DNA from: JACDAN01 sp963801855
Lineage (GTDB): Bacteria; Actinomycetota; Thermoleophilia; Gaiellales; Gaiellaceae
NCBI GenBank assembly: GCA_963801855.1
Contig: CAWDGK010000005.1
Location: 186,001-250,000 of the forward strand
DNA length: 64,000 nt
Direction: 5' to 3'
A program made the translations under genes and the position numbers. The notes under the pieces were generated by a model. It was not told the DNA's origin and made no database searches. It was given only the letters and a program-made list of their open reading frames with translations. Positions 42,013-50,731 of the stretch are shown here, in pieces. The first letter of the stretch is position 1, and the number at the start of each line of letters is the position of its first letter.

Positions 42013-42926
42013 CCGGCCGGCTCCTTCCGGGCCGGGCGCCAGGCGAGCCGCCCACAGAAATGCTCGTTCGCCGCCAGGAGCATCAGGAGTAGGAGCGCGA
42101 GGCCTGCGAGCCCCTCGGGGACGCCGGCCCGCTCTGCGCGGCGGCGCTCCTCGAAGAGCTTGCGCGGCGCAAGGTCCGACCGGTCGACGAACGCCTCCTT
42201 GCCGAGCATCCGCTCGAAGTAGAAGCGATCTTCGGGAAAGGGCGCCAGCGCAACGACGTTGAGCGGGATCTTCTCGCGCCTGTACGTGATGATCTCCCTC
42301 GTCAGCGTCGGGATGTCGAGCAGCGAGTCGTCGAGGTCGCTGATCAGGAGCACGCCACGGTGCTTCTGCCCGTGGCGCTCGAGCAGCTTGCGGGCCAGGA
42401 CGAGGCCCGTCGAGATCGTCGTCCCGCCGCGGAAGTTCTCCGCCCAGGGAGAGACGGATGCGCGCCGCAGCTCCTCGGCCTCATCCGAGTCCGGATCGAC
42501 GCGCCGCGTCCCCGGGCGGCACGGCACGAACTCGCGCGCAACGCAGACATTCGGGAACGGCGAGAGCGCACGGACGAACGAGCGCAGCTCATCGGAGTCC
42601 GTCCCGGGAGGAATCGCCTCGTACGCGACGCTCGAGAAGAGCACGAGACCGAAGTCCTGATTCGTGTCGGCCAGGTACTCGAAGGGCTCGGTCAGTCGCC
42701 GCTGGCCGCTGCCGATGCTTGCCGACATGTCGAGGGCGACGACGCCGCTCTCGCCTCCGCGGACGATCCGAACTGCGGATTCTCCGGGATCGCGGGCAAG
42801 CCAGGCGGCCGCCAGCAGCGTGGCCACGAGAGCCGCTGCGAGCAGCCAGCGGACGACGGCGGTGCGACGCACCGACTCGGTGAGGTTCCGCACGTCGAAC
42901 ACCGGGATGCCTTGGCGGCTCGTCAA
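42009..42926 (-). CDS. VWA-domain membrane protein
   Basis: A 305-residue protein: an N-terminal helix (VVRWLLAAALVATLLAAAWLA), a von Willebrand A domain with MIDAS residues DMSAS (VVALDMSASIG), GLVLFSS, and FRGGTTISTGL supplying the Thr, and a C-terminal helix (GLAGLALLLLMLLAA). TTG start overlapping the previous stop (TTGA). Second VWA protein of the moxR cluster. Confidence 0.82.
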   Translation of the reverse strand: MTSRQGIPVFDVRNLTESVRRTAVVRWLLAAALVATLLAAAWLARDPGESAVRIVRGGESGVVALDMSASIGSGQRRLTEPFEYLADTNQDFGLVLFSSVAYEAIPPGTDSDELRSFVRALSPFPNVCVAREFVPCRPGTRRVDPDSDEAEELRRASVSPWAENFRGGTTISTGLVLARKLLERHGQKHRGVLLISDLDDSLLDIPTLTREIITYRREKIPLNVVALAPFPEDRFYFERMLGKEAFVDRSDLAPRKLFEERRRAERAGVPEGLAGLALLLLMLLAANEHFCGRLAWRPARKEPAG

Positions 42927-43837
42927 TGCCCGTTCTCCGAGATCACGCGCTGAACGTCGTCCGAGAGCGCTCCCATGCCGGTCTCGACCGGACGAGCCTG
43001 CGACCAGGCAAGGCGGCTTGCGTCGGTCGCGAGCTCGGGATTCCGGGCCCGCTTCAGCTCCACCGCCAGTCGCTCGAGCGCTCGACGTTCCTCCTCGGGT
43101 GTGCCTGACTCGGAGGACTCACGGACGAGCGCCAGTGCCTGCTCGAGCGACGAGCGCCGGTCGACCCGGCGAGCTCCGAGCCACACCGCGACCCGGTCGA
43201 GCGGCAGCAGGCGGAGGACAAGGACCGCCGCCGCTGCGGCGAAGAGAACCGCAAGCAAGAGGGCGATGAGCTCGATCGCCCGCGGAGAGACTCTGTAGGT
43301 GGGCTCGGGCAGATTCCGGAGCTCGGCCCGCAGCGCCGCCCGCTCGAGCTCGTCGGGGGAGATCCTCCCGGCGGCCCTGATCGGGGGCCACTCGATGGTT
43401 GCGGCGTCAGCCTGTGAGGATCCGCGCCGCGTGTAGTTCACGGCGGTGCCGCCGATCTCGACCCGCCCGGTTCCCTTCGGAAGGCATGGAGCGGTAAGGC
43501 AGCCGAGGAGGTAGTCGTACCGGATCCTCGTGATCGAGCCGCTGTCGCTTCGCGTCCGCTTCACCGGCCGCAGCAGCTTGTACGGATCGAAGTTCGCGCC
43601 GACCTGGACCGTGTCCGGGTCGACGCGGTCGGTGTCCACGACGAGCTCGAGCCGCGCCCGGATCGCGTCCGCGAAGAGGTGCTGCTCCGGCTCGAGGAAC
43701 GTGCTCCCGACGATGGGCTCCTGCGAGAGGCCCGGGCCGCCACCATCCTCCCACGCCTTCCAGGCGAAGAGCCCGGCCGCAGCCGCAAGCAGCACGACGA
43801 GGGCGGAAGCGGCGAGGAAGATGCGGCGAGTGCTCAC
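42923..43837 (-). CDS. membrane protein of the moxR cluster, unknown family
   Basis: A 304-residue protein with an N-terminal anchor (IFLAASALVVLLAAAAGLFAW), an external beta-rich domain resembling a BatD-like module (LEPEQHLFADAIRARLELVVDTDRVD, seen in part, and VQVGANFDPYKLL), a second helix (ALLLAVLFAAAAAVLVLRLLP) and a cytoplasmic alpha-helical tail. GTG 43837 overlaps the DUF58 stop, fixing the start. It occupies the BatD position, but homology to BatD is only suggestive. Confidence 0.65.
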   Translation of the reverse strand: MSTRRIFLAASALVVLLAAAAGLFAWKAWEDGGGPGLSQEPIVGSTFLEPEQHLFADAIRARLELVVDTDRVDPDTVQVGANFDPYKLLRPVKRTRSDSGSITRIRYDYLLGCLTAPCLPKGTGRVEIGGTAVNYTRRGSSQADAATIEWPPIRAAGRISPDELERAALRAELRNLPEPTYRVSPRAIELIALLLAVLFAAAAAVLVLRLLPLDRVAVWLGARRVDRRSSLEQALALVRESSESGTPEEERRALERLAVELKRARNPELATDASRLAWSQARPVETGMGALSDDVQRVISENGH

Positions 43838-44784
43838 CACGAGTCCCGCCCTCCCTCCTGCCGAAGCGCGGCCCACTCGAGGAACCGCGTGTAGACGTCC
43901 TCCTGGTCGCTCGTCGAGACGAGGACGGGGTCGAGGCCGAACCCCTCGAGGAAGGCGAGGGTCTCGCGCAGGCGCTCCTCGTTCGCCTCCCGGCGCTCAC
44001 GTGCCTCGCGCCGGCTCAGCCTGACGAGCTTGAGGTCGCCCGTCGTCGGCTCGATCAGCGGGACGACCACGGAGGAGACGTCCGGGAAGCTCTGCTCCCA
44101 CACCGGGTCCTGGATCACGACGGGCACGATCTCCCAGGGCAGCTCGACGATCCACGCCCAGGAGTCCTCGCTCGGCGGCGAGAGGAAGTCGGAGAGGATG
44201 AAGACGAAGGTGCCGGCCGGAAGCGAGCGCCGCATCGGGCCCAGATGCGCGAACGCGAGCTCGAGATTGTCCTCGGGCGCGCCGTAGAGCGGATAGCGGA
44301 GGTGCGCCTCCTTCACGCGCCAGAAGTCCGCTTGCGCATGCGGCGGGCGCCAGAAGGGCACCTCGGAGTCGGCGTCGGCGGTGGCGGCGCTCGCGTAGTC
44401 GAGGTAGCCGATCAGGCCACGGGACTTCGCCGCGCTGTCGGCGATGAGCGACCCCGCTGCGATCATCGCCTCGGGCTTCGAGAGCCAGGGCAGGCCGGGC
44501 GGATAGAGGCTCATGGCCGGCCGGCGATCGGCGACGATGACGACGCGCGGCGCCTCGTCCGCATACCGCTCGCGCACGATGAACTCGTCCGTCCCACGGG
44601 CCGAGGAGAGACGGGCGGACGCCGCCCAGTCGATCGCGTCGACGTCGTCTCCCGGCAGGTACGGACGCGAGCTCGCAACGTCGGATCCGGTTCCCCGACG
44701 CACGCTGTGCACGGCGCCGAACGCGAGGCCGATCAGCCGGCGGCGAGGGACGAGCGGGAAGGTGAGGTCAGTCGGGCCGCTCAC
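43834..44784 (-). CDS. DUF58 domain protein
   Basis: A 316-residue protein. The DUF58 signature is RPYLPGDDVDAIDWAASARL, followed by VWA-like strands VVIVADRRPAMSL and FVFILSDFLSPP. DUF58 proteins are partners of MoxR ATPases. GTG start 7 bases after the moxR stop. Confidence 0.88.
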   Translation of the reverse strand: MSGPTDLTFPLVPRRRLIGLAFGAVHSVRRGTGSDVASSRPYLPGDDVDAIDWAASARLSSARGTDEFIVRERYADEAPRVVIVADRRPAMSLYPPGLPWLSKPEAMIAAGSLIADSAAKSRGLIGYLDYASAATADADSEVPFWRPPHAQADFWRVKEAHLRYPLYGAPEDNLELAFAHLGPMRRSLPAGTFVFILSDFLSPPSEDSWAWIVELPWEIVPVVIQDPVWEQSFPDVSSVVVPLIEPTTGDLKLVRLSRREARERREANEERLRETLAFLEGFGLDPVLVSTSDQEDVYTRFLEWAALRQEGGRDSW

Positions 44785-44791
44785 CGTGGCC

Positions 44792-45826
44792 CTAGTGTGG
44801 AATCTCCACGACCTCGCCGCTGAGGGCCGCCTCGGGCCGCGGGGCGACCTCGAAGCACTGTTCGACGAACCTGGCCGCGGCCGCCTTGCGTCCCTGCTTG
44901 CGAATCTCGACGAGGAAGGTCGGCGTGAACAGGATCCGGTGGCCGATCACCGGGAGGAAGAGCTCCTCGACGTCCTCGGGAATCACGTAGTCCCGATCCT
45001 GCAGAAGCGCCCAGGCGCGGGCAGCACGCTCGAGCGCGAGGCTTCCGCGCACCGACGCCCCGATCGCGACGCTCTCGAGCTCGCGGGTGGAGCGCACGAG
45101 GTCGATCACCCAGCGCTGCAGGAGCTCGTCGACGTACACGCTTTCGCTCGCATGGTGGAGCAGCTCGACCTCCTCGAGCGAGACCACCGGCGCGAGATCC
45201 CCGAGAGGATGTCCGTGCCGCTGGTCCCGGACGATCTGGAGCTCGTCGTCCGACTCCGGGTAACCGAGGGCGGTCTTGAGGAAGAAGCGGTCGAGCTGGG
45301 CCTCGGGCAGGGGGAAGGTGCCCTCGAGCTCGATCGGGTTCTGCGTCGCGAGGACGAGGAACGGGTGCGGCAGCTCCCGGGTCGTCCCGTCGACCGTCAC
45401 CTGGGTCTCGGCCATCGCCTCGAGCAGAGCCGACTGCGTCTTCGGCATCGCCCGGTTGATCTCGTCGACGAGGACGACGTTCGCGAAGATCGGCCCAGGG
45501 CGGAACTCGAACTCGCGCTCGCGCTGGTTGTAGACGGAGAGGCCCGTGACGTCGGAGGGCTGAAGATCCGGCGTGCACTGGATCCGGGACGGCGTCGCGC
45601 CCTCGATGCTCTGGGCGAGCGCGCGGGCGAGAACCGTCTTGGCCGTACCCGGCACGTCCTCGAGCAGGACATGTCCGCGGCAGGCGAGAGCGGCGAGCAC
45701 GAGCCGGATCTCGTCCTGCTTCCCGCGCACCACCTTGTCGATGTTCTCGAGCAGCCTGTTGGCGACGCCGACCGCACGCCCCAGCCGCTCGTCGTCCCGC
45801 TGCCGCTCCGGCTCGAAGCTGGTCAT
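44792..45826 (-). CDS. MoxR-family AAA+ ATPase
   Basis: A 344-residue ATPase. The Walker A region reads GHVLLEDVPGTAKTVLA, an Ala replacing the usual Gly before Lys. Walker B is VVLVDEINRA, sensor 1 FLVLATQNPIE, and the arginine-finger region LDRFFLK. It is predicted to remodel or activate the VWA proteins encoded downstream. The ATG at 45826 has no ribosome-binding site and a TATATT box 9 bases upstream, so the operon message may be leaderless. Confidence 0.9.
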   Translation of the reverse strand: MTSFEPERQRDDERLGRAVGVANRLLENIDKVVRGKQDEIRLVLAALACRGHVLLEDVPGTAKTVLARALAQSIEGATPSRIQCTPDLQPSDVTGLSVYNQREREFEFRPGPIFANVVLVDEINRAMPKTQSALLEAMAETQVTVDGTTRELPHPFLVLATQNPIELEGTFPLPEAQLDRFFLKTALGYPESDDELQIVRDQRHGHPLGDLAPVVSLEEVELLHHASESVYVDELLQRWVIDLVRSTRELESVAIGASVRGSLALERAARAWALLQDRDYVIPEDVEELFLPVIGHRILFTPTFLVEIRKQGRKAAAARFVEQCFEVAPRPEAALSGEVVEIPH

Positions 45827-45835
45827 CGACGCATC

Positions 45836-45841
45836 AATATA
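45836..45841 (-). promoter_or_regulatory. -10 box TATATT of the moxR operon
   Basis: TATATT on the minus strand lies 9 bases upstream of the moxR ATG in a 47-bp gap. No convincing -35 found. Confidence 0.4.
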
Positions 45842-45873
45842 GGTTCAGCGTTCATTGACGTTTCGTTAAGCGG

Positions 45874-46776
45874 TCAGACGTTGAAACGGATGTTCAGCAC
45901 GTCGCCGTCAGCGACAACGTATCCCTTTCCCTCCAACCGTTGAAGGCCCCGCCTGGCGGCCTCTGCATGGGAGCCGGTCTCGACGAGATCGTTCCACCGG
46001 ATCACCTCGCAGCGGATGAAGCCCCGGGCGATGTCCGTGTGGATCGACTCGGCGGCGTCGAGCGCCGTCTTGCCGTTCCTGAGCGTCCATGCCCTCGTCT
46101 CGGTGTCCCCCGCGGTGAAGAAGGTGACGAGGTCGAGGACGGCCGCCAACTCGCGGACGACGTCCTCGAGCGTGGACGAGCCGCCGTTTCGGTACTCCGC
46201 GGCCTCCTCGGCAGAGAGGTCTCGGAGCTCGGCCTCGAGCGCAAGATCGACGCCGTCGGGGCCGTTCACGATCGGGATCAGCGGCTTCGCCGTCAGGGGC
46301 TCGAGCTCCGGCGGAAGCTCGTCCGGCCAATCCCGCACCGGCCGCTCGTCGTCGATATGGGCGAGCAGCCGCTCGAGGAGCACGACCTCGGTGCGCAGGC
46401 CCTGATCGCCGGACTTCGCCTCCTTCCGAACCCGATCGAGCCTCCGCTCGACGTGGTCCCGGTCGGCGACGAGCAGCTCCAGCTCGAGGGAGGGGAGGTC
46501 GGCCCGGTCGCGGACGACCCCGAGCAGCGCGTCCGAGCGCCGCACGCCGCCGAGCTGAGCGGAAGCGGTGCCGGGCACGTCGATCAGTCGAATCGTGGCG
46601 GGCGTCTCCTTCGCCGACTTCACGACCCGGGCGACCTGCGGCAGCCGCTCGTCCGCGATGGGAGCGACGCCGACGTGGGGTGTTCCGTAGCCCTCGGGCC
46701 GAACGCCGGTGAGGGCGGTGAACAGGGTCGTCTTGCCCGAGGCCGGGGGACCGACGATGCCGACGTCGAGCGCCAT
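45874..46776 (-). CDS. YchF/OBG-like P-loop GTPase/ATPase, short divergent form
   Basis: A 300-residue protein. G1 is GPPASGKTTLFTALTG, G3 is DVPGTA, and the C-terminal TGS domain (TRAWTLRNGKTALDAAESIHTDIARGFIRCEVI, seen in part; ending GKGYVVADGDVLNIRFNV) is classic YchF. It is about 60 residues shorter than YchF, mainly in the central coiled-coil. The G4 region is PLIPIVNGPDG. True YchF binds the ribosome and prefers ATP; this may be a paralogue. It lies 10 bases after the sigma gene. Confidence 0.8.
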   Translation of the reverse strand: MALDVGIVGPPASGKTTLFTALTGVRPEGYGTPHVGVAPIADERLPQVARVVKSAKETPATIRLIDVPGTASAQLGGVRRSDALLGVVRDRADLPSLELELLVADRDHVERRLDRVRKEAKSGDQGLRTEVVLLERLLAHIDDERPVRDWPDELPPELEPLTAKPLIPIVNGPDGVDLALEAELRDLSAEEAAEYRNGGSSTLEDVVRELAAVLDLVTFFTAGDTETRAWTLRNGKTALDAAESIHTDIARGFIRCEVIRWNDLVETGSHAEAARRGLQRLEGKGYVVADGDVLNIRFNV

Positions 46777-46786
46777 CAGCCGGCTC

Positions 46787-47371
46787 TCAACGGGCGACGT
46801 GCTTCTGCAGCGAGCTGAGCGCGCGGTGCTGGAGCGACTTCACGGCGCCCTCCGTCTTCTCGAGGATCGCGGCCGCTTCGCCGTTCGAGAACCTGAACAC
46901 GAACTTCAGGGTCAGCACCTGACGTTGCTCGGGCGAGAGCCGGGAGATCAGGTCGAGCAGGCTCGCGTCGCCGATCGCGGCGAGCGCCTGCTCCTCGGCG
47001 GAAGTCTCCTCGGCGCCCGCAACCTCGGGGACGTCCTCCTCGGGCTGCCACCGCCGGCGGGCGCGGAAGTGATCCATCGCCAGGTTGTGGGCGATCCGAA
47101 AGAGCCAGGCCGAGAACGGGACGGACTGCCAGCGGAAGCGCCCGATCGACTCGAGCATCTTCACGAACGTCTGGGTCGTCAGGTCCTCGGCGTCATGCCG
47201 GCTCCCGACGCTCATGTGGAGGTAGCTGTAGATCCGGTCGAAGTGGATCAGGTACAGCTCTTCGAGGGCTGCGCGGTCGCCAAGCTGGGCACGCTCGACA
47301 AGGCCACGTACTCGACCATTCTCGGTATTCGCGCGCCTCCCGGACTGACCGCTGACGGAGTCGCCGCCCAC
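46787..47371 (-). CDS. ECF-type RNA polymerase sigma factor
   Basis: A 194-residue sigma70-family protein. Region 2 includes YLIHFDRIYSYLHMSVG, RHDAEDLTTQTFVKMLE and FSAWLFRIAHNLAMDHFRARRR. Region 4 is LSPEQRQVLTLKFVFRFSNGEAAAILEKTEGAVKSLQHRAL (seen in parts). No anti-sigma gene is adjacent. GTG start at 47371 is provisional, since the first 25 residues are poorly conserved in character. Confidence 0.88.
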   Translation of the reverse strand: MGGDSVSGQSGRRANTENGRVRGLVERAQLGDRAALEELYLIHFDRIYSYLHMSVGSRHDAEDLTTQTFVKMLESIGRFRWQSVPFSAWLFRIAHNLAMDHFRARRRWQPEEDVPEVAGAEETSAEEQALAAIGDASLLDLISRLSPEQRQVLTLKFVFRFSNGEAAAILEKTEGAVKSLQHRALSSLQKHVAR

Positions 47372-47404
47372 CCCCTTCAGAGGATGCCCTTGCCCCCTTC
47401 CGGC

Positions 47405-47647
47405 CTAAACGTTCCCGAAGCCGAGCCGACCCTCGCGCGCGAAGCGCTTGAGGTAGACGATACGGGCCAGGGGCACCGTGTAACGGCCATCCTCGGCATC
47501 GAGGACGACCGATCCGCTCGCGCCGTTCCGAAGCGAGCTTTCCAGCTCGTCTGCCGTCTCCGGCGTGACGAGCGCGCTCATGATCTGGGTTCCGTCGAAG
47601 CCGATCTCGATGCGGACGTGATCGTCGCTGCCTGTGCTCGTGCTCAT
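47405..47647 (-). CDS. hypothetical protein, 80 residues
   Basis: Begins MSTSTGSDDHVRIEIGFDGTQ and ends KRFAREGRLGFGNV. It alternates strand- and helix-like segments (IMSALVTPETADELESSL, SGSVVLDAEDGRYTVPLARIVYLKR). The ATG overlaps the epimerase stop (ATGA), which supports it as a real gene. It vaguely recalls the small actinobacterial DUF3107 proteins, but I would not assign it. Confidence 0.55.
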   Translation of the reverse strand: MSTSTGSDDHVRIEIGFDGTQIMSALVTPETADELESSLRNGASGSVVLDAEDGRYTVPLARIVYLKRFAREGRLGFGNV

Positions 47648-48046
47648 TGGGCCACCAATTCTGCAAGGACGCCGTGCACGGCGTCGGGATGGACGAATGC
47701 GACCTGGAGGCCGAAGAGCCCCGCGCGCGGCTCCGCGTCGATCAACTCGGCTCCCTGGCCGGAGAGCGCGCGCAGGGCGCCGGGCAGGTCCTCCACCTCG
47801 TAGGCGACGTGGTGCATCCCGGGCCCGCGCTTGGCGAGGAACTTGCCGACGGGTGTCTCCGCGCCGAGCGAGGCGAGCAGCTCGACACGGCTTTCGCCGA
47901 GCCGCACCGACGCAGCCTCGACGCCCTGATCCTCGACGGTCGCCCGGTGCTCGACCCGAGCTGCCGAAGAGCCGCTCGTAGGTGCCGACAGCCTCGTCGA
48001 GGTCGTCGACGGCAACTCCAAGGTGATGAATCCGGCGAGCCTCCAC
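47644..48046 (-). CDS. mce: methylmalonyl-CoA epimerase (frameshifted)
   Basis: A glyoxalase/VOC-fold enzyme of about 133 residues that interconverts R- and S-methylmalonyl-CoA in propionate metabolism. The N-terminus MEARRIHHLGVAVDDLDEAV and the C-terminal part (GVEAASVRLGESRVELLASLG, GPGMHHVAYEVEDLPGAL, GLQVAFVHPDAVHGVL) lie in different frames joined near 47960, with 3n+1 bases overall. Metal ligands His8 and the His of GMHHVAYEV are present. GTG start with TAGAGT 6 bases upstream. Confidence 0.82.
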
Positions 48047-48052
48047 GGCCCG

Positions 48053-48058
48053 ACTCTA
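48053..48058 (-). promoter_or_regulatory. -10 box TAGAGT of mce (leaderless start)
   Basis: TAGAGT on the minus strand ends 6 bases before the GTG at 48046, overlapping the space after the FtsH-like gene. Confidence 0.4.
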
Positions 48059-48059
48059 A

Positions 48060-49583
48060 CTACGCAGAGTCTTGCTGCGGGAGTACGCGGACGGTGCCGA
48101 CGGTGTCGCTGGAGTGCGACTCGGGCCGGACCTCGCCCATGAGCGCGTCGAGGTCCTCGCGGTTGAGCGTCTCCCTGTCGAGAAGCGCGCCGGCGACCCT
48201 GTCGAGCGCGGAACGGTGCTTCTCGAGGAGGCGGATCGCCTCGTCGTAGGCGCCGTCCGTGAGGCGCCCCTGCTCTTCGTCGCGGCGGCGCTTCGTCTCC
48301 TCGGAGAGGGCGTAGTTGTCGGCGCGCATCGTCCGGGATCCGAAGCCTTCCGCCATGCCGTACTCGAAGACCATGGCGCGGGCGAGGGACGTGACCTTCT
48401 CGAGATCGTTGGCGGCGCCGTTCGTGACCCTGCCGAAGACGACCTGCTCGGCGGCCCGCCCGGCGAGCCCGATCGTCATCCAGTCGACGAGCTCCTCCTT
48501 CGTGTGGAGGTAGCGCTCCTCGTCGGGGAGGTGGAACGTGTAGCCGAGAGCGTCTCCGCGGGCGACGATGGTCGCCTTCTGGACGGGGTCGCCCATCAGG
48601 AACGCCATGACCGCGTGGCCGCCCTCGTGGTAGGCGAGGATCCGTCGCTCCTTCTCAGTCACGATTCTGCGCTGCTGGAGCCCGGCGACGACGCGCTCCA
48701 TGGCTGCGTCGAAGTTCGCCTGCGAGATGTCGTCGCGGCTCTCGCGACCGGCGAAGATGGCCGCCTCGTTGCAGACGTTCGCGAGGTCGGCGCCCGTCAG
48801 GCCCGCCGTGTGGCGGGCGACGACGTGGAGGTCGACGTCCGGCGCGAGCGGCTTCCCGCGCGTATGGACACCGAGGATCTCCTGACGGCCTGCAAGGTCC
48901 GGAGCGGAGACGAGGATCTGGCGGTCGAAGCGGCCGGGCCGGAGCAAGGCGGCGTCGAGATCCTGAAGCCTGTTCGAGGCGCCCATGACGATCACCTGGC
49001 CGCCCTCGGTCTCGTTGAACCCGTCGAGCTCGACGAGGAGCTGGTTCAGCGTCTGGTCCTGCTCGCGGTTGAAGCCGCCGCCCGTTCGCGCCATGCCGAC
49101 GGCGTCGAGCTCGTCGATGAAGATGATGGCCGGCGCATCCGTGCGCGCCTGCTCGAAGAGCTTGCGGATCCTGGCGGCGCCGAGGCCGGCGAACATCTCC
49201 ACGAAGGCCGAGGCGCTCTGCGAGTAGAAGCTCGCGCCCGACTCGTGGGCGACCGCCTTCGCGAGGAGCGTCTTGCCGGTGCCCGGCGGGCCGTAGAGGA
49301 GGATGCCCTTCGGGACACGAGCGCCGAGCCTCGAGAACTGCTTGGGATGCCGCAGGAACTCGACGACCTCGCGGAGCTCGGCCTTGGCCTCGTCGAGGCC
49401 GGCGACCTCGGCCCAGGTCACCGCGCTACGGGCCGACGTCTTCACATGGGTCGTCTTGACCCGCGGCATCAGCGAAAGGCTGCGCCAGAGCAGGTAGATG
49501 ATCAGGGCGAACATCAGGATCGGGAGCCAGACGAAGGCGATGTCCCCGACCACGCGCAACGCCTCAAGCACGTCGAACGGCAT
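48060..49583 (-). CDS. FtsH-like AAA+ zinc metalloprotease with a single membrane helix
   Basis: A 507-residue protein. One helix (residues 13-35) is followed directly by the AAA module: Walker A GPPGTGKT 98-105, Walker B FIDELDAVG, and second-region LRPGRFDRQ. The protease motif is HEGGH at 319-323. FtsH usually has two helices around an extracytoplasmic domain of about 70 residues; both the domain and second helix are absent, giving an i-AAA/Yme1-like layout. It likely degrades membrane or cytoplasmic proteins. A full-length FtsH may exist elsewhere in the genome. Confidence 0.88.
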   Translation of the reverse strand: MPFDVLEALRVVGDIAFVWLPILMFALIIYLLWRSLSLMPRVKTTHVKTSARSAVTWAEVAGLDEAKAELREVVEFLRHPKQFSRLGARVPKGILLYGPPGTGKTLLAKAVAHESGASFYSQSASAFVEMFAGLGAARIRKLFEQARTDAPAIIFIDELDAVGMARTGGGFNREQDQTLNQLLVELDGFNETEGGQVIVMGASNRLQDLDAALLRPGRFDRQILVSAPDLAGRQEILGVHTRGKPLAPDVDLHVVARHTAGLTGADLANVCNEAAIFAGRESRDDISQANFDAAMERVVAGLQQRRIVTEKERRILAYHEGGHAVMAFLMGDPVQKATIVARGDALGYTFHLPDEERYLHTKEELVDWMTIGLAGRAAEQVVFGRVTNGAANDLEKVTSLARAMVFEYGMAEGFGSRTMRADNYALSEETKRRRDEEQGRLTDGAYDEAIRLLEKHRSALDRVAGALLDRETLNREDLDALMGEVRPESHSSDTVGTVRVLPQQDSA

Positions 49584-49655
49584 GTTGCGCCTATCGGCAG
49601 GCGCACGGAGGTCCTGAAGGCCTAACTCGGAGGGGGTAGGTCCTGCAGCCCTCCC

Positions 49656-49661
49656 TAGACT
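49656..49661 (+). promoter_or_regulatory. -10 box TAGACT of the nicotinamidase-like gene (leaderless start)
   Basis: TAGACT ends 8 bases before the ATG at 49670, in the 86-bp divergent gap. The same gap holds a GGAGGG/CCCTCC inverted repeat just upstream (about 49629-49654). Confidence 0.45.
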
Positions 49662-49669
49662 CTTCGGCG

Positions 49670-50731
49670 ATGCACGAGCTGCCGCTTCCCTCGCATTTCG
49701 ACCCGGCGCGCGTCGGCGAAATCTGGCCCGTCGAGTACGAGAGCCGGGCGCGGGACGCCCGTGCGTGGGCAGAGGAGCACGCCGTCCCCCCGGCGTCGGC
49801 CGACGAGGTTCGGATCGGGCTCATCTGCGTCGACGTCCAGAACACGTTCTGCATCCCCGGCTTCGAGCTCTTCGTCGCCGGACGCGGTGGAAACGCGGCC
49901 GTCGAGGACAACCGGAGGCTCAGCGAGTTCATCTACCGCAACCTCGGCGCGATCACCGCAATCGTCCCGACCCTCGACACGCACAGGGCGATGCAGATCT
50001 TCCACGCCGTGTGGCTGGTCGGCGAGGACGGCCGGCATCCTGAGCCCTACACGCTGGTCGGCTCCGAGGACGTCGAGGCCGGCCGCTGGCGGGTCAATCC
50101 GGCTGCCGCGGAAAGCATCGGGCTCGACGCGGACTACGCGCAGCGCCAACTACTGCACTACACCCAGACACTGGCCGAGCGGGGGAAGTACCGGCTCACG
50201 GTCTGGCCGTACCACGCGATGCTCGGCGGTGTCGGCCATGCGTTGGTTCCGGCGATCGAAGAGGCCGTGTTCTTCCATGCGATCGCGCGCTCGAGCCAAC
50301 CGGCATTCGAGGTCAAGGGCGAGGAGCCGCTCACCGAGCATTACTCGATGCTCGGGCCGGAGGTCAGGGTCGGGCCCGACGGGCGGACGATCGCGAGCTC
50401 CAACGTCACCCTCACACGCCGGTTGCTCTCATTCGACGCAATCGTGATCGCCGGCCAGGCGAAGAGCCACTGCGTCGCCTGGACGATCGAGGATCTTCTT
50501 CAGGGCGACCAGAACCGGAAACGGGCGCTGGCCCCTCGCACCTACCTGCTCGAGGACTGCACGTCGCCGGTCGTGGTTCCCGGAATGGACTACACGGACG
50601 ACGCCGACGCCGCGTTCAGGCGCTTCGGCGAAGCCGGCATGCACGTCGTGCGCTCGACCGACCCGATCGAGAGCTGGCCGGACCTGCCGCGGGCTCAGTC
50701 GACGAGCTCGAGCCGCTCGTTCGGGCGGTAG
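49670..50731 (+). CDS. nicotinamidase/isochorismatase-superfamily cysteine hydrolase
   Basis: A 353-residue protein. The catalytic Asp55 is in LICVDVQNTF, the metal-type residues Asp103 and His105 in TLDTHRAM with His112, and the nucleophile Cys268 in AGQAKSHCVAWTI. Classical PncA is about 190-220 residues; here an extra region (about 120-230) interrupts the fold. Pairing with a convergent nicotinate phosphoribosyltransferase gene suggests deamidation of nicotinamide for NAD salvage, an inference from context. 3' ends overlap by 37 bases. Confidence 0.78.
   Translation: MHELPLPSHFDPARVGEIWPVEYESRARDARAWAEEHAVPPASADEVRIGLICVDVQNTFCIPGFELFVAGRGGNAAVEDNRRLSEFIYRNLGAITAIVPTLDTHRAMQIFHAVWLVGEDGRHPEPYTLVGSEDVEAGRWRVNPAAAESIGLDADYAQRQLLHYTQTLAERGKYRLTVWPYHAMLGGVGHALVPAIEEAVFFHAIARSSQPAFEVKGEEPLTEHYSMLGPEVRVGPDGRTIASSNVTLTRRLLSFDAIVIAGQAKSHCVAWTIEDLLQGDQNRKRALAPRTYLLEDCTSPVVVPGMDYTDDADAAFRRFGEAGMHVVRSTDPIESWPDLPRAQSTSSSRSFGR

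Noticed and set aside
49629..49654. GGAGGG/CCCTCC inverted repeat before the nicotinamidase-like gene
   Set aside because: Long loop and low-complexity arms; mentioned with the promoter but not called as a riboswitch or operator.
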